From Bordetella parapertussis (GTDB lineage Bacteria > Pseudomonadota > Gammaproteobacteria > Burkholderiales > Burkholderiaceae_C): a stretch of DNA of 64,000 nt. Below are positions 28,301-38,282 of this stretch, in pieces. The stretch covers positions 1-64,000 of the forward strand of contig CAMDXA010000003.1 in NCBI GenBank assembly GCA_945878065.1, written 5' to 3'. The position numbers and the translations under genes are program-made. Numbering within the stretch: the first letter of the stretch is position 1; each line of letters opens with the position of its first letter. The notes beneath the pieces were generated by a model, which searched no databases, was not told the origin of the DNA, and saw nothing but the letters and a program-made list of their open reading frames with translations.

Positions 28301-31227
28301 CCAGCGACTGGCTGATTGACCTCGGCCCCGAGGGCGGCGAGGGCGGTGGTTGGCTGGTGGCTGAGGGTACGCCTGAACAATTGCGTGAACACCCAAGCTC
28401 TCACACTGGACAGGCCTTGCGTGCGTATGTAGAGGCCATGGGGCAGTTGTTGGAGGCTGATGCGGCAAGCATGCCTGTCGAAACAATGGCCGTGGTGGCA
28501 GTGGCTGAGCCTTCTGCCAAATACCTGGGCCAAGTACTGAACAACAACATACGCATCATCAATGCCAAAGAACACAACTTAAAAAACCTGAGTGTGGACA
28601 TTCCGCGCGGCCAATTCAATGTGGTCACGGGCGTCAGCGGTTCAGGCAAGTCGACATTGGCATTTGATATTTTGTTCAACGAAGGACAGCGGCGCTATTT
28701 GGAAAGTTTGAACGCCTATGCGCGAAGCATCGTGCAACCGGCTGGACGCCCCGAAGTGGACGCGGTCTATGGCATACCGCCGACCGTCGCCATCGAGCAG
28801 CGTTTGTCGCGCGGCGGCCGCAAGTCGACAGTGGGTACCACCACCGAGGTCTGGCATTTCTTGCGATTGTTGTTTGTGAAACTCGGCACGCAGCATTGCG
28901 TGCATGACGATGCGGCCTTGCAACCGCAAACCCCGGAGCGTTTGTTGGCGCTGTTGATGAAGCAGTTTCGCGGTCAACACATCGGCTTGCTCAGCCCCTT
29001 GGTGATGAACCGCAAAGGGGTCTATACCGAATTGGCGGACTGGGCCCGTCCGCGCGGCTACACCCATTTGCGGGTGGATGGCCAGTTTTTACCGACCCTG
29101 GGTTTTCCGCGCATTGACCGGTTCAAGGAACACACCGTGGAGTTGCCGGTGGCGAGCATGGCCATCGAACCGGCGCGTGAAGCCGAACTGCGTCAAGCAC
29201 TGATGACCGCCTTGGAGCACGGCAAAGGTGTGGTGCATGTGCTGAGTGGCTTGGAGGGACTGCAGCAGGCCATGGAAAGTGGTGAAGACACATCGCAGAT
29301 TGGACAACTTCATGCGTTTTCGACACGACGGGCTTGCCCGGTGTGCGATACCTCTTACGCTGAACTCGACCCACGATTGTTCTCCTACAACAGCAAGCAC
29401 GGCTGGTGTGCCCAATGCGTAGGTACCGGCATGGCATTGTCACGTGAGCAACGCGCTGCCATGGATGATTCGGTACAAGACCCGCAAGATCGCGGTCGCG
29501 AAAAAAGCTTTGCCGAACCCGAATTGGAAGACCTCACGGACCAAGCGTGTACCGCTTGTCACGGCACCCGTTTGAACCCGACGGCCCGTGCGGTCAAATT
29601 TGCGGGTGTATCCATCACAGCGTTGGCGCGCATGAGCGTGCAGCGCATGCGGACATGGGCCGCTGGATTGATTTTGAGCGGGCGTGAAGCAGAGATTGCA
29701 CGTGACTTGCTGCCGGAAATCCAAAGCCGCCTGGAGTTTCTCGACAGCGTAGGTTTGGGATATTTGACCCTCGACCGGGGTGCGCCCACGTTGAGTGGCG
29801 GTGAAGCTCAGCGTATCCGTTTGGCCGCACAACTTGGCAGCCATTTGCAAGGGGTGTGTTATGTGCTGGATGAGCCCACCATCGGACTGCATGCGCGTGA
29901 CAACCAAATTTTGTTGGACGCTTTGAAAATCCTAAGCGACAAGGGCAACACTTTGGTGGTGGTCGAGCATGATGAAGACACCATACGACGCGCCGACCAC
30001 ATCATTGATATCGGACCGAGCGCTGGTAAGCGCGGCGGACACTTGGTGGCACAAGGGTCGGTGTCAGACCTGATGGCTGCGCCTGACTCGCAAACCGGAC
30101 GCTATCTCAAACACGCCATGCAACACCCGTTGCAAGCGCGCCGGCCCGTGTTGGTTTCCCCAACAGGTTGGCTGGGTGTGACAGGAGCCTGCTTGCACAA
30201 CCTGCAAAAGGTGAATGTTCAAGTGCCGCTTCAGCGTTTGGTCGCCGTCACTGGCGTCAGCGGTTCGGGCAAATCCACCATTGCACGGGATGTGTTGCTG
30301 ACCAATGTGCACGCGGTGGTGGCGCAACGCTCCACACAAGCCGGACGTAAAGCGAACGACGCAGGCAAACACCCGGCGTGGATAGGTTGCACAGCGCTCA
30401 GTGGCTATGAGGACATTGACCGCGTGTTGGAAGTGGACCAAACGCCAATTGGCAAAACCCCGCGCAGTTGTCCCGCGACCTACATCGGATTTTGGGACAC
30501 CATCCGCAAATTGTTTGCCGAAACCTTAGAGGCCAGAGCACGCGGGTATGGACCGGGACGTTTCAGCTTCAATACCGGCGAAGGCCGGTGTCCCGGTTGC
30601 GAAGGACAAGGCATGCGCACCATTGAAATGAGTTTTCTGCCGGATGTGAAGGTGTTGTGCGAGGTCTGCAAAGGCGCGCGATTCAACCCGGAAACCCTGG
30701 CGGTGCGCTGGCGCGGCAAAAGCATCGGTGAGGTGTTGCAAATGGAAGTTGATGAGGCGGTGGATTTTTTCGCGGCCATGACACAGATCAGCCACCCTTT
30801 GCAATTGCTCAAAGACGTGGGCTTGGGGTATTTGACGCTTGGGCAGCCGTCGCCGACATTGAGCGGCGGCGAAGCCCAGCGCATCAAACTGGTGACCGAG
30901 TTGTCCAAGGTGCGCGACGATGTCACGCGGCGTGGCCAACAGGCACCGCACACCTTTTACGTGTTGGACGAACCGACGGTGGGTTTGCACATGGCCGATG
31001 TCGACAAACTGATTCGCGTGTTGCACCGCTTGGTGGATGGCGGCCACAGCGTGTTGGTGATCGAACACGACTTGGATGTGATTGCAGAAGCCGATTGGGT
31101 GATCGATTTGGGACCAGAGGGCGGGGATGGTGGTGGCCGTGTGGTGGCAGCAGACACCCCTGAGGCCTTGGTCACTTTGGGCACACACACCGGTCGCGCG
31201 TTGCAGCCTGTGCTGGCACGTTCTTAA
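25381..31227 (+). CDS. uvrA: tandem (double-length) UvrA-family protein
   Basis: A 1948-residue protein equal to two UvrA-like units in one chain (about 1-1050 and 1053-1948); standard UvrA is about 940 residues. UvrA scans DNA for damage and loads UvrB in nucleotide excision repair. Four ABC ATPase sites are visible. Walker A motifs lie near residues 33, 696, 1083 and 1622; signatures are [10 protein letters not shown] and three LSGGEAQR. Walker B motifs are [27 protein letters not shown] and VLDEPTVGL. CxxC pairs in each half suggest zinc modules (e.g. CPTCGGSGF with [18 protein letters not shown] with CEVCKGARF). The first half has a Lys/Ala-rich tract near 198-218. The second half keeps a UvrB-binding-like block ([18 protein letters not shown]). 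The ATG at 25381 is 7 bases after livF. Double-length UvrA paralogues are known in Burkholderiales; whether this is the main UvrA or an extra copy cannot be told here. Confidence 0.9.
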   Translation: MSQGFIRIRGARQHNLKNIDIDIRTNELTVFTGPSGSGKSSLVFDTLYAEGQRRYVETFSAYARQFLDRMDRPAVDKVEGVPPAIAIDQTNPVRSSRSTVGTMTELNDHLKLLFARAGQLFDKQTAQAVAHDSADSIFKKLMALSDADPRWVITFPVELPANTSAEELQTWLSASGFTRIHAQREVTYTAEAVPVAAKKSAAAKKTAAAKKSAKAKPEADGKRQVLDVVADRFRLQNVEHVRAMEAIELALQRGSGRLTAYRITADADADSTGEAFRFSTGLHCPDSDLRYSEPAPSMFSFNSPAGACPVCKGFGRVIGVDYGLVIPNDKLTLRMGAIKPMQTPAWQECQDDLMRHAESAGIPRDTAWYKLTAEQHDWVINGSPNWNGKWNQQWYGVKRFFEYLETKSYKMHIRVLLSKYRSYTLCGECNGARLQTESLLWRIGSLAGAELAMPAAKRFLPSGVSWSRSQLEALPGLCLHDMMLLPLDRLRRFFDHMASDASLTAHAQAEQQALHLLLDEIRTRLKYLCDVGIGYLSLDRQSRTLSGGEVQRINLTTALGTSLVNTLFVLDEPSIGLHPRDMHRITQAMLRLRDAGNTLVVVEHDPAVMLAADRIVDMGPGPGERGGQVVFDGTPSQLKQADTLTGAYLGARKQVGVGLKRMVSDATPRLVLEGAREHNLQNLSVEFPLQRWVTVTGVSGSGKSTLIQDILAPALLRHFGKSTESAGAHDRLLGADHLSDVVFVDQSPIGKTARSNPASYVGAWDAVREIFANTAMSRQRSYTASKFSFNGGDGRCPTCGGSGFEHVEMQFLSDVYLRCPDCDGQRYRPEILEVKIERKKSAHEPPVFLNVADVLNLTVSEAVQLFANDRDVIRALQPIVDVGLEYVRLGQPVPTLSGGEAQRLKLAGFLAEAAKTASSSRQPAARKGVLFLFDEPTTGLHFDDIAKLMRALRRLLDAGHSLIVIEHNLDVIRASDWLIDLGPEGGEGGGWLVAEGTPEQLREHPSSHTGQALRAYVEAMGQLLEADAASMPVETMAVVAVAEPSAKYLGQVLNNNIRIINAKEHNLKNLSVDIPRGQFNVVTGVSGSGKSTLAFDILFNEGQRRYLESLNAYARSIVQPAGRPEVDAVYGIPPTVAIEQRLSRGGRKSTVGTTTEVWHFLRLLFVKLGTQHCVHDDAALQPQTPERLLALLMKQFRGQHIGLLSPLVMNRKGVYTELADWARPRGYTHLRVDGQFLPTLGFPRIDRFKEHTVELPVASMAIEPAREAELRQALMTALEHGKGVVHVLSGLEGLQQAMESGEDTSQIGQLHAFSTRRACPVCDTSYAELDPRLFSYNSKHGWCAQCVGTGMALSREQRAAMDDSVQDPQDRGREKSFAEPELEDLTDQACTACHGTRLNPTARAVKFAGVSITALARMSVQRMRTWAAGLILSGREAEIARDLLPEIQSRLEFLDSVGLGYLTLDRGAPTLSGGEAQRIRLAAQLGSHLQGVCYVLDEPTIGLHARDNQILLDALKILSDKGNTLVVVEHDEDTIRRADHIIDIGPSAGKRGGHLVAQGSVSDLMAAPDSQTGRYLKHAMQHPLQARRPVLVSPTGWLGVTGACLHNLQKVNVQVPLQRLVAVTGVSGSGKSTIARDVLLTNVHAVVAQRSTQAGRKANDAGKHPAWIGCTALSGYEDIDRVLEVDQTPIGKTPRSCPATYIGFWDTIRKLFAETLEARARGYGPGRFSFNTGEGRCPGCEGQGMRTIEMSFLPDVKVLCEVCKGARFNPETLAVRWRGKSIGEVLQMEVDEAVDFFAAMTQISHPLQLLKDVGLGYLTLGQPSPTLSGGEAQRIKLVTELSKVRDDVTRRGQQAPHTFYVLDEPTVGLHMADVDKLIRVLHRLVDGGHSVLVIEHDLDVIAEADWVIDLGPEGGDGGGRVVAADTPEALVTLGTHTGRALQPVLARS

Positions 31228-31278
31228 ACTGCATTTTTTGTCAGTCCTTGCGGCTGACTACAATCTCGGCTTGTCTTT

Positions 31279-32517
31279 ATGAATATACATACGCAACGCC
31301 GAATCGACGCCTGGGTCGGTCCCTCTTTATGTGGCCTGGTGTCTCTGTGGGACCGGTTCTTCGGTCGCGCCTCTGATCCATCACAACCGGTACAAAAAGT
31401 GCTGGTCATCATGTTGTCTGAAATGGGCAGCATGGTGCTGGCTGGCCCCATGTTTGGCCATATTCAGGAGCGCCACCCCGGGGCGCAAATTCACATCCTG
31501 CAGCTCAGACGCAATCAATCGGTGGCCCGATTACTTGGCTTGGCACCCGAGTCACAGTTGCATGGCATTGATGACCGCGGCTTGTTCAGCCTGCTGCGTG
31601 ATTTGCTGCGTGTGTTGTGGCGCTTGCGCGGCCTGAAATTTGATGCGGTGATTGACTGCGAATTGTTTTCCCGCATCAGTGCTTTGCTGGCCTATGGTTG
31701 CGGTGCGCGCTTGCGGGCGGGCTTCACACCGCATACCCAAGAGGGTTTGTACAGAGGTTCTTTCTTCAATGCGGCGGTTTCTTACAACCCCTATCGTCAC
31801 ATCAGTTTGCAATTCATGGCATTGGTGGAAGCCTTGCAATCGAACACCATGCCGCGCAGCAAAAGCATGGCGGTTGTGGCCAAGCCTTTGGACTCAGGTT
31901 TGCGCGTGCATTTCAGTCAGGATGACATGGCCGATTTCACCCAACAATTGCGCCGTGATTACCCTGGGTTCATGTCCGCACCCAAACGCATCTTGTTTTA
32001 TGCAGGGGGAGGTTTGCTGCCGATACGTGCATGGCCGGCCGAACACTACGCCACGCTTGCCATGGGCTTGTGTGACCAAGGGTATGCGGTTGGCATCATC
32101 GGTTTGCCAGAAGACCAAGCGTTGGCGCTTGCTATCCAAGCCGAATGCACGCATTCTTTGTGCTTGAACTTTGTCGGCTACACCAAAAATCTGGAGGCCT
32201 TGACCCGTTTGTTTTTTCACAGCGATTTGCTGGTCACCAATGATGGTGGCCCCGGGCATTTCGCCAGCCTCACACCGATTCGCACGTTGATGTTTTTTGG
32301 CCCAGAAACCAGCGCTTTGTATGGGCCGCTTACTCCGCGTGCTGTGGCGATTGAACGCCATATGGCATGTTCACCGTGTTTGACCGCCTATAACCACCGC
32401 GCTACGCCGTGCGATGGTGACAACCAATGCTTGAAGCAAATTCATCCCGAGCATGTGTTGTCATTGGCGTTGACCCAGTTGCAATTGTGCGAGCCACGTT
32501 TGCCTGCGTATGTCTGA
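31279..32517 (+). CDS. glycosyltransferase family 9 (heptosyltransferase-like)
   Basis: A 412-residue GT-B fold protein of family GT9, which includes LPS heptosyltransferases. The N-terminal domain has the block KVLVIMLSEMGSMVLAGPMF. The C-terminal donor domain has RILFYAGGGLLPIRAWPAEHY and the signature NDGGPGHFASL. The sugar donor is not evident; ADP-heptose is usual for the family. A -10-like TACAAT (31259-31264) upstream suggests its own promoter. The stop overlaps the gtrA-like start by 8 bases. Confidence 0.85.
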   Translation: MNIHTQRRIDAWVGPSLCGLVSLWDRFFGRASDPSQPVQKVLVIMLSEMGSMVLAGPMFGHIQERHPGAQIHILQLRRNQSVARLLGLAPESQLHGIDDRGLFSLLRDLLRVLWRLRGLKFDAVIDCELFSRISALLAYGCGARLRAGFTPHTQEGLYRGSFFNAAVSYNPYRHISLQFMALVEALQSNTMPRSKSMAVVAKPLDSGLRVHFSQDDMADFTQQLRRDYPGFMSAPKRILFYAGGGLLPIRAWPAEHYATLAMGLCDQGYAVGIIGLPEDQALALAIQAECTHSLCLNFVGYTKNLEALTRLFFHSDLLVTNDGGPGHFASLTPIRTLMFFGPETSALYGPLTPRAVAIERHMACSPCLTAYNHRATPCDGDNQCLKQIHPEHVLSLALTQLQLCEPRLPAYV

Positions 32518-33037
32518 TTTACCGCCGTCCGTGTTGCCGGTTCGATTGCCTGTTTGGTTGGCCTGGTCTGAACCCGTTTTGCTGCGATTGTTTACATGGC
32601 GTTATTTTCGCTTTGCGACTGTGGGTGCCTCTGGCACGGTAGTCAATATTGCAGTGCTCTATGCCATGCAAGAGTGGGTGCTGCCTGTTGTCATTGCCAG
32701 TCCGGACTTGCGTTTGTCGGTGGCATTGGCTGCTGCGATTGCTGTGGCCACCGTCAATAATTTTGCGTGGAACAGTCTGTGGACATGGGCCGACCGCTTG
32801 CATGCAGGCGATGCACCGCGTTTGCGTACCGACGTGGCCACAGGCAAGCGCCTGTTCAAATACACCTTGTCTTGCTGGTTGGGCATGTTCATTCAGTACA
32901 GTCTGACCTTATTGCTGGCTTCCTACATGTATTACTTGGTCGCCAATGTGTTGTCTATTTTGTTGGCCAGTGTCAGCAATTTTTTGGCCAATGACAAATG
33001 GACATTCAGGAAAAAATCGGCTGATGATCAGGCATGA
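32510..33037 (+). CDS. GtrA-family membrane protein
   Basis: A 175-residue protein with four hydrophobic segments, the GtrA/DPMS1-like fold. The first-helix region YFRFATVGASGTVVNIAVLY and the ending SNFLANDKWTFRKK are typical. GtrA proteins are proposed flippases for polyprenyl-phosphate-linked sugars. It overlaps the upstream GT9 gene by 8 bases and the downstream ArnT-like gene by ATGA, so the three act as one unit. No gtrB-type polyprenyl-phosphate sugar synthase gene is next to it. Confidence 0.85.
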   Translation: MSDLPPSVLPVRLPVWLAWSEPVLLRLFTWRYFRFATVGASGTVVNIAVLYAMQEWVLPVVIASPDLRLSVALAAAIAVATVNNFAWNSLWTWADRLHAGDAPRLRTDVATGKRLFKYTLSCWLGMFIQYSLTLLLASYMYYLVANVLSILLASVSNFLANDKWTFRKKSADDQA

Positions 33038-34764
33038 TTACCTCATACGCTGACCGATCTTTGCCCTCCACCCGGGTGCTGTGGATTACGGTTCTGGCAG
33101 TGGCTTTGCTGTATATCTGGGGCATCAATAACCTGTACATGCCAAGCAATGGCGATGAAATGGTTTATGCGCATATTGCAAGGCTGACCGCAGCCAGTGC
33201 ACAGTGGTTACCGCTGGTGTCTGATCTGAATGACATGCGCAACACCAAACCCCCTCTGCTGTTTTGGCAGAGCATGGTCGTCAGCGGCTGGGGTGAGTAT
33301 TGGCAGTTATGGTTGTTGCGTTTGCCCAGTTTGGTTTACTTAGGCTTGGTTTGCGCGGGCATGTCCTGGTTGTTGCACCGTTGGCTGGGTGAATGGCGAA
33401 CCGCTGCTTGGGCGGTGTTGTTTTTGTTGCTGTCTTGGGGCACATTTCGTTACGGCAGGCCTTACCTGACCACAGCTCCCGAGATGTTCTGGTATGGCTT
33501 GGCCCCGGCTTGGGTACTTTGGCGCGCGGCCCAGTCGGGCACGCGTGGCATTCACCACACCGTCTCTGAATGGTTTGCTTGGACCGTATTGGGTTTACTG
33601 ACCGGCTTGGGTTTGGCTTACAAATCGTTTGCCTTGATCGCACCATTGGCAGCCGCGATATGGGCCATGCGCTTGGCCTTACAGCCCCGGTGGTCGTGGC
33701 GTGATCTGGCGGTATGCACAGCGCAAACCCTTTGGCTGTCGGTATTGGCGGTGGGTGTGTTTGCCACTTGGCTGCTGCTGGACCCGCAACCGCAAGAAGT
33801 GTGGCGCGAGTTTGTACAGCGTGAAAACGCTGGCAAGATGACTAGCAACCAGTCATATCTGTCCGTGTTGTTCAGCCTCAGCGGGTCGGGTGATTACTTG
33901 GTCGCCCCATTGTTGAATACCGGTTTGTTGTTTCCTTGGGTGCTGGCACTGGTGGCGATGGGCTGGCGATTTGTGCGAGTGCACGGTTGGGAGTGGCGCG
34001 GTGGATTGGCGATGGCGCTTTGGCTGTGGATCGCGGTCTGGTGCTTGGTGTTTATGCTGCCCAGCCAACGTTCTGGGCGTTACTTGTTGCCTTTGATGCC
34101 AGCCTTGGCCATGCTGATGGCTATGCATGCAGAGAAATTTTCTGCGGGTGTGGCGCGCGGCACAGGCTTGCTCAGTGCAATGGCATTGGCGGTGTTGTGT
34201 TGGTTGGCGTGGCATGCCCACAGTGTGGGTGTGTTGCCTGTGACGTGGGCGTTGTGCGTCGCGTTGGCGAGCTTGGGTGTGGTTGTGCTGTGTGCGGCGA
34301 TGTGGCGGTCGGTTGACCAAGCCGCGATTCAGTCATTGTGGTGCGCTGCTTTATTTTTACTCGGCTTGAATGCTTTGTTGCAAGGCATGTCGGGAGAGCG
34401 GGTGCGTTTCCACGGCAGTATGGCGGATCGACCCAGCGCTGAAACAGTATGGGTCACAGAGGGCTTCAACGGTGAATTTGAGCGCTTGCAATTTTTGCTG
34501 CCGGGTCACAACCGGTTTGTGCCGCAGCAGGCCAAGCTCAATGCTTTGATCGATGGAACAGACCGTACGCCGGGCGCATGGTTCATCGTTCCTCGCCTGA
34601 TGAGCGATCCGCCTTTGGCCTGTGAAGCCCAATATGTTTGCGAACGCGTGGCAGTACGCTGGGACATTGAGCAACGGTTAAAAACCGGGCAGGTGCATGC
34701 AGGCAATATTTTGCGACCCAGCGAATGGCTGTGGCGTCAAGAGTGGTTGCTGCGGGTGCGCTGA
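33034..34764 (+). CDS. ArnT/PMT-like membrane glycosyltransferase (GT39/GT83 type)
   Basis: A 576-residue polytopic protein with about eleven hydrophobic helices. The first periplasmic loop carries the acidic motif NGDEMVYAHIARL followed by RNTKPPLLFWQ, as in ArnT and bacterial PMT-like enzymes that transfer a sugar from a polyprenyl-phosphate donor on the periplasmic side. The next ORF, on the opposite strand, overlaps its 3' end by 28 bases. Together with GtrA and GT9 it suggests modification of lipid A, core or another surface glycan. The acceptor is unknown. Confidence 0.83.
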   Translation: MITSYADRSLPSTRVLWITVLAVALLYIWGINNLYMPSNGDEMVYAHIARLTAASAQWLPLVSDLNDMRNTKPPLLFWQSMVVSGWGEYWQLWLLRLPSLVYLGLVCAGMSWLLHRWLGEWRTAAWAVLFLLLSWGTFRYGRPYLTTAPEMFWYGLAPAWVLWRAAQSGTRGIHHTVSEWFAWTVLGLLTGLGLAYKSFALIAPLAAAIWAMRLALQPRWSWRDLAVCTAQTLWLSVLAVGVFATWLLLDPQPQEVWREFVQRENAGKMTSNQSYLSVLFSLSGSGDYLVAPLLNTGLLFPWVLALVAMGWRFVRVHGWEWRGGLAMALWLWIAVWCLVFMLPSQRSGRYLLPLMPALAMLMAMHAEKFSAGVARGTGLLSAMALAVLCWLAWHAHSVGVLPVTWALCVALASLGVVVLCAAMWRSVDQAAIQSLWCAALFLLGLNALLQGMSGERVRFHGSMADRPSAETVWVTEGFNGEFERLQFLLPGHNRFVPQQAKLNALIDGTDRTPGAWFIVPRLMSDPPLACEAQYVCERVAVRWDIEQRLKTGQVHAGNILRPSEWLWRQEWLLRVR

Positions 34765-35408
34765 AGCCAACCGTATGTGATCCACTGGTAATGCGCAAAC
34801 AACCACAGGCCCGGGTCTAGCCAAGCGTCCCACACATTGCCGGAGGGTGCATGTGTTGCCACAAACAAACCGGTAGCCAGCAGCCAGCAGGTCGCGGCTC
34901 TGGCATGCCAATCGGGCAAGGACAACAAATAGGCGATGGTTATCCACAAACCCGATAGCCACCAAGCCAACCACAGCAATTGATGATCAAAGCCCAAGCT
35001 GTAAATGTCCCAGGGCAACATACCGAATGCATCAAGCAACAAGCACCAACCAACCAGCACCACTGCGAACCATAGCCAAGGGCTGAGTCGCGTATCGGTG
35101 TGGTTACCAAACAGCCTGACGGAAGGGCCTTTGATGTCGCTCCAAGCCACAGCCAGGCAAGCGCACAGCGTCATCAAACTGGGGGTTTGAAACACCATTC
35201 CCAGTGCAGGCAGCACTGACTGCCAGACCAGCAGCACCAGCAAGGCTGCCGCGCTGCACATGACCCAGCGCCAGCGTCGGTCATAAGAGGGCAAGCATTG
35301 CACGCCAAGCCAACTCAAGACCGCCAGCCAAATGACGGCGTGAAAAAGTTGTTGCAGCGCCAATGGCGGTAACAGCGATAAGGGGTTAAGCCCATGCCAT
35401 GCGTTCAT
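34737..35408 (-). CDS. unrecognised polytopic membrane protein
   Basis: A 223-residue protein that I cannot assign to a family. It has about six hydrophobic segments (e.g. around residues 22-40, 50-70, 75-90, 112-130, 140-165, 175-190) and many Trp residues. Its ATG overlaps the stop of the sialidase-like gene (ATGA), so the two are translationally coupled. The 3' end overlaps the convergent GT39-like gene by 28 bases. A role in surface glycan handling is only inferred from position. Confidence 0.7.
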   Translation of the reverse strand: MNAWHGLNPLSLLPPLALQQLFHAVIWLAVLSWLGVQCLPSYDRRWRWVMCSAAALLVLLVWQSVLPALGMVFQTPSLMTLCACLAVAWSDIKGPSVRLFGNHTDTRLSPWLWFAVVLVGWCLLLDAFGMLPWDIYSLGFDHQLLWLAWWLSGLWITIAYLLSLPDWHARAATCWLLATGLFVATHAPSGNVWDAWLDPGLWLFAHYQWITYGWLQRTRSNHS

Positions 35409-36592
35409 CGCGACGCCTTGTCAGATGGGGCGGTACGCCAGCGTTGCCAAGCAATGCCTTGGCGCAAATGCGTGTAGCTGACCCACAACCGGTCTTCGCT
35501 CCAACGCAATGACGGGTAAGAATATTCGCTGCCAGACCCGCCCTCGGCAAGCATCAAAGAGGGTGACCAATTCAACCCGTCTGGGCTGTGGTGCATGACC
35601 AACTGGGTACGACCCCGTTCAAGTGGATTGCGCGCCAGCATCCATTCACCCGAAGGCAAACGCAGACTGGCCACTGCAGTGTCTCTTTGGCTCTGAGCCA
35701 ACTCGGGTTGCAGTTGCCAATGTTGGCCGGCATCGGTGCTGGCGAGTACTTGGAGCTTGTCGCGCGGTCCCAAGGTGCGCAAATAGGCCAGCCAGTGGTG
35801 CCCATCAACCGCTGCCGGCGCAGGTTGCAAGGCTTGGTGAATGTGTGTCAAGCGGCGCAGCCCTTGAAACTCACCGTCCGGGCTGAACCAAGCAAACAAG
35901 GGATAGTGGCCGCCTAACTCGAAATGCAATGGCAGCACCATGCCGCCATCGGCCAACGGCATCGGAGAATGACGCACCAGGTGGCTGAGATTCCAGAACC
36001 AACCCAGCGGCAATTGACCGATCACTTCAAAATCGGGCGCGGATGCGTTGGCAGTCAACGCAGCACGTTGGCGCAAATGCAGCACCCTTGCAGCGGCCCA
36101 TCCTCCCAGCCCGGTTCCCACCACAAACACGTGCAAGCGTTGTTGCTGGTCTAGCCAAGCCACCGGGTTGCCTATGTGCAATATGCCTTTGCCCAATGCT
36201 GCGCCTGCGCTATGGCGATCAATCACCCATACCGGCGGGGTCCAGGTTTGTTGCTGACGCTGCCACAAAGACATGGCAATGCGCACATCGGGGCGGGCCT
36301 CTTTGCTGCCCGCAAACCAGAAAGCCGCCAGCGAGTAAGAAGGGTGGTCAGGCAAAGCCACCAAGTTACTGGCGTGAGCAGCGGGAGCTTCTTTGGGTTG
36401 ACCAATCATCCCTTGGGCTTCCAGCACCCATGTGTGAACGGCACCAGTGGGTGGACTGTTGGAGGGCAGAGCCGCAGGTCTGCCAATCGGGTTGACCTGT
36501 TGGGGGCGGATCAACAACGCCACGCCCACAAGCAGCCACACCAACAGCCAAACCACAGGTCGCAGAGAGGGTGGTAACCAGTCTTTGCGCAT
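35405..36592 (-). CDS. sialidase-like beta-propeller protein, membrane anchored
   Basis: A 395-residue protein with one N-terminal hydrophobic helix (about 10-28, a signal anchor), then a periplasmic part. Two Asp-box motifs are readable, STDAGQHW (285-292) and SPDGLNW (336-342), typical of sialidase/BNR beta-propellers, and LRWSEDRLWVSYTH follows. The arginine triad of true sialidases cannot be confirmed by eye. It lies 9 bases after prfC on the same strand and is coupled to the downstream membrane protein. A role in cutting or sensing a surface glycan is inferred only. Confidence 0.75.
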   Translation of the reverse strand: MRKDWLPPSLRPVVWLLVWLLVGVALLIRPQQVNPIGRPAALPSNSPPTGAVHTWVLEAQGMIGQPKEAPAAHASNLVALPDHPSYSLAAFWFAGSKEARPDVRIAMSLWQRQQQTWTPPVWVIDRHSAGAALGKGILHIGNPVAWLDQQQRLHVFVVGTGLGGWAAARVLHLRQRAALTANASAPDFEVIGQLPLGWFWNLSHLVRHSPMPLADGGMVLPLHFELGGHYPLFAWFSPDGEFQGLRRLTHIHQALQPAPAAVDGHHWLAYLRTLGPRDKLQVLASTDAGQHWQLQPELAQSQRDTAVASLRLPSGEWMLARNPLERGRTQLVMHHSPDGLNWSPSLMLAEGGSGSEYSYPSLRWSEDRLWVSYTHLRQGIAWQRWRTAPSDKASR

Positions 36593-36601
36593 ACGCTGGT
36601 A

Positions 36602-38233
36602 TCAGCCTGCCGATCCCAGCGACAAACCGGCGTGTTCGCGCAAAGGATGGAAATGGATATGCGGAAAACGCTCTTGCGCCAAACGCACGTCATACGGTGA
36701 GGTGCACAAATATGCGAGCGTGTTGGCCGCGTCCAGCGCCATGCGCTGCGGGTAGGCGTTGTTGAATTCACGCAATTGCGCAGGAGTATCTGCGGTGATC
36801 CAGCGTGCCCCCGTGTATTGGCAAGCCTCGAGCCTGACATCGCAGTCGTACTCGGCTTTGAGCCGGTGTTGCACCACTTCAAATTGCAATTGGCCGATGG
36901 CGCCGAGCAGCATGGGCCCGCCGACCTCGGGCTTGAACACTTGAATCGCGCCTTCTTCGCCGAGTTGCTCCAAACCGGTTTGCAGTTGCTTGGTACGCAG
37001 CGGGTTTTTCAGCAGCACGGTCATGAACAGTTCAGGCGCAAAAAACGGCAAGCCGGTGAATTGCAAACTGCTGCCGTCGGTGATGGTGTCGCCGAGTTGC
37101 ACACCGCCGTGCGTGGTGAAGCCGATGATGTCCCCTGCATACGCTTCTTCAACGGCTTCTCGTCTTTGGCTGAGAAATGTCACCACCGAAGTCGGCCTCA
37201 ATTCTTTGGCGCTGCGCTGCACTTTGAGTTTCATACCGGGGGAATACTTGCCTGAGGCCACGCGTACAAAGGCAATTCGGTCACGGTGGTTGGCATCCAT
37301 GTTGGCTTGCACCTTGAACACCACGCCGGAAAAACCGCTGTCTTCAGGCTGGACAGTTTTTTCCACCATTTGTTTATTGACCAGCAAGGAACTTTGTCGC
37401 GCTTGCGGGAAGGGCGCCAGGTCGACCAGCGCATCCAGTACTTCCATCACACCAAAATTATTCACGCCTGAGCCGAAGAACACCGGCGTTTGCTTGCCTA
37501 GTAAAAAAGCTTCGCGGTCAAACGTCGGCGATGCACCGGTGGCCAGTTCCATGCTGTCCATGGCGGTGGACCACTCCATGCCAAAGCGGTTGGACAAATC
37601 AGCTTGTTCGGTCAGCGCAATGGTTTCGAAATCCTGGGGCAAGCGTTCGCTGCCAGACTCAAACACCGTCATGGCATGTGTGCGCAAATTGATGATGCCG
37701 CCAAAACTTTTGCCTTGACCGACTGGCCAGGTCATGGGCACGCAAGGCATGCCGAGTTCACGCTCGACCTCGTCCAGAATGTCCAACGGATCGCGCACCT
37801 CGCGGTCCATTTTGTTGACAAAGGTGATGATGGGCGTGTCGCGCTGTCGGCAGACTTCGATCAAGCGGCGGGTCTGCGCTTCCACACCGTTGGCCGCGTC
37901 AATCACCATCAAGGCCGAGTCCACCGCAGTCAACACACGGTAGGTGTCTTCTGAGAAATCTTTGTGCCCCGGGGTGTCCAGCAAATTGATGACGTGGTCG
38001 CGATAAAGCATTTGCATCACGGATGAGGCCACGGAGATGCCGCGTTGCTTTTCAATTTCCATCCAGTCGCTGGTGGCATGGCGCGAGGCTTTGCGGGCTT
38101 TGACCGAACCGGCGATCTGAATCGCGCCGGAAAACAGCAACAGTTTTTCTGTCAGTGTGGTTTTACCGGCGTCAGGGTGAGAAATGATGGCAAACGTGCG
38201 TCGACGACGCACTTCTTCTAGGGCTGTGGTCAT
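36602..38233 (-). CDS. prfC: peptide chain release factor 3
   Basis: A 543-residue translational GTPase that recycles RF1/RF2 after termination. The G motifs are SHPDAGKTTL (G1), DTPGHKDF (G3) and NKMDRE (G4) within the first 200 residues, followed by EF-Tu-like domain II and the RF3-specific C-terminal domain. The gene is separated by 49 bases from the upstream histidine kinase gene and is followed closely by the sialidase-like gene. Confidence 0.97.
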   Translation of the reverse strand: MTTALEEVRRRRTFAIISHPDAGKTTLTEKLLLFSGAIQIAGSVKARKASRHATSDWMEIEKQRGISVASSVMQMLYRDHVINLLDTPGHKDFSEDTYRVLTAVDSALMVIDAANGVEAQTRRLIEVCRQRDTPIITFVNKMDREVRDPLDILDEVERELGMPCVPMTWPVGQGKSFGGIINLRTHAMTVFESGSERLPQDFETIALTEQADLSNRFGMEWSTAMDSMELATGASPTFDREAFLLGKQTPVFFGSGVNNFGVMEVLDALVDLAPFPQARQSSLLVNKQMVEKTVQPEDSGFSGVVFKVQANMDANHRDRIAFVRVASGKYSPGMKLKVQRSAKELRPTSVVTFLSQRREAVEEAYAGDIIGFTTHGGVQLGDTITDGSSLQFTGLPFFAPELFMTVLLKNPLRTKQLQTGLEQLGEEGAIQVFKPEVGGPMLLGAIGQLQFEVVQHRLKAEYDCDVRLEACQYTGARWITADTPAQLREFNNAYPQRMALDAANTLAYLCTSPYDVRLAQERFPHIHFHPLREHAGLSLGSAG

Positions 38234-38282
38234 GGTGTGGACAGGGGATAAGTCGGGATCATAGCCCGATGAATGCCTGCCT

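Noticed and set aside
31240..31258. Hairpin GTCAG/CTGAC after uvrA as a terminator
   Set aside because: The T run lies before the stem, not after it, and the stem is only 5 bp; the region looks more like the promoter of the next gene.
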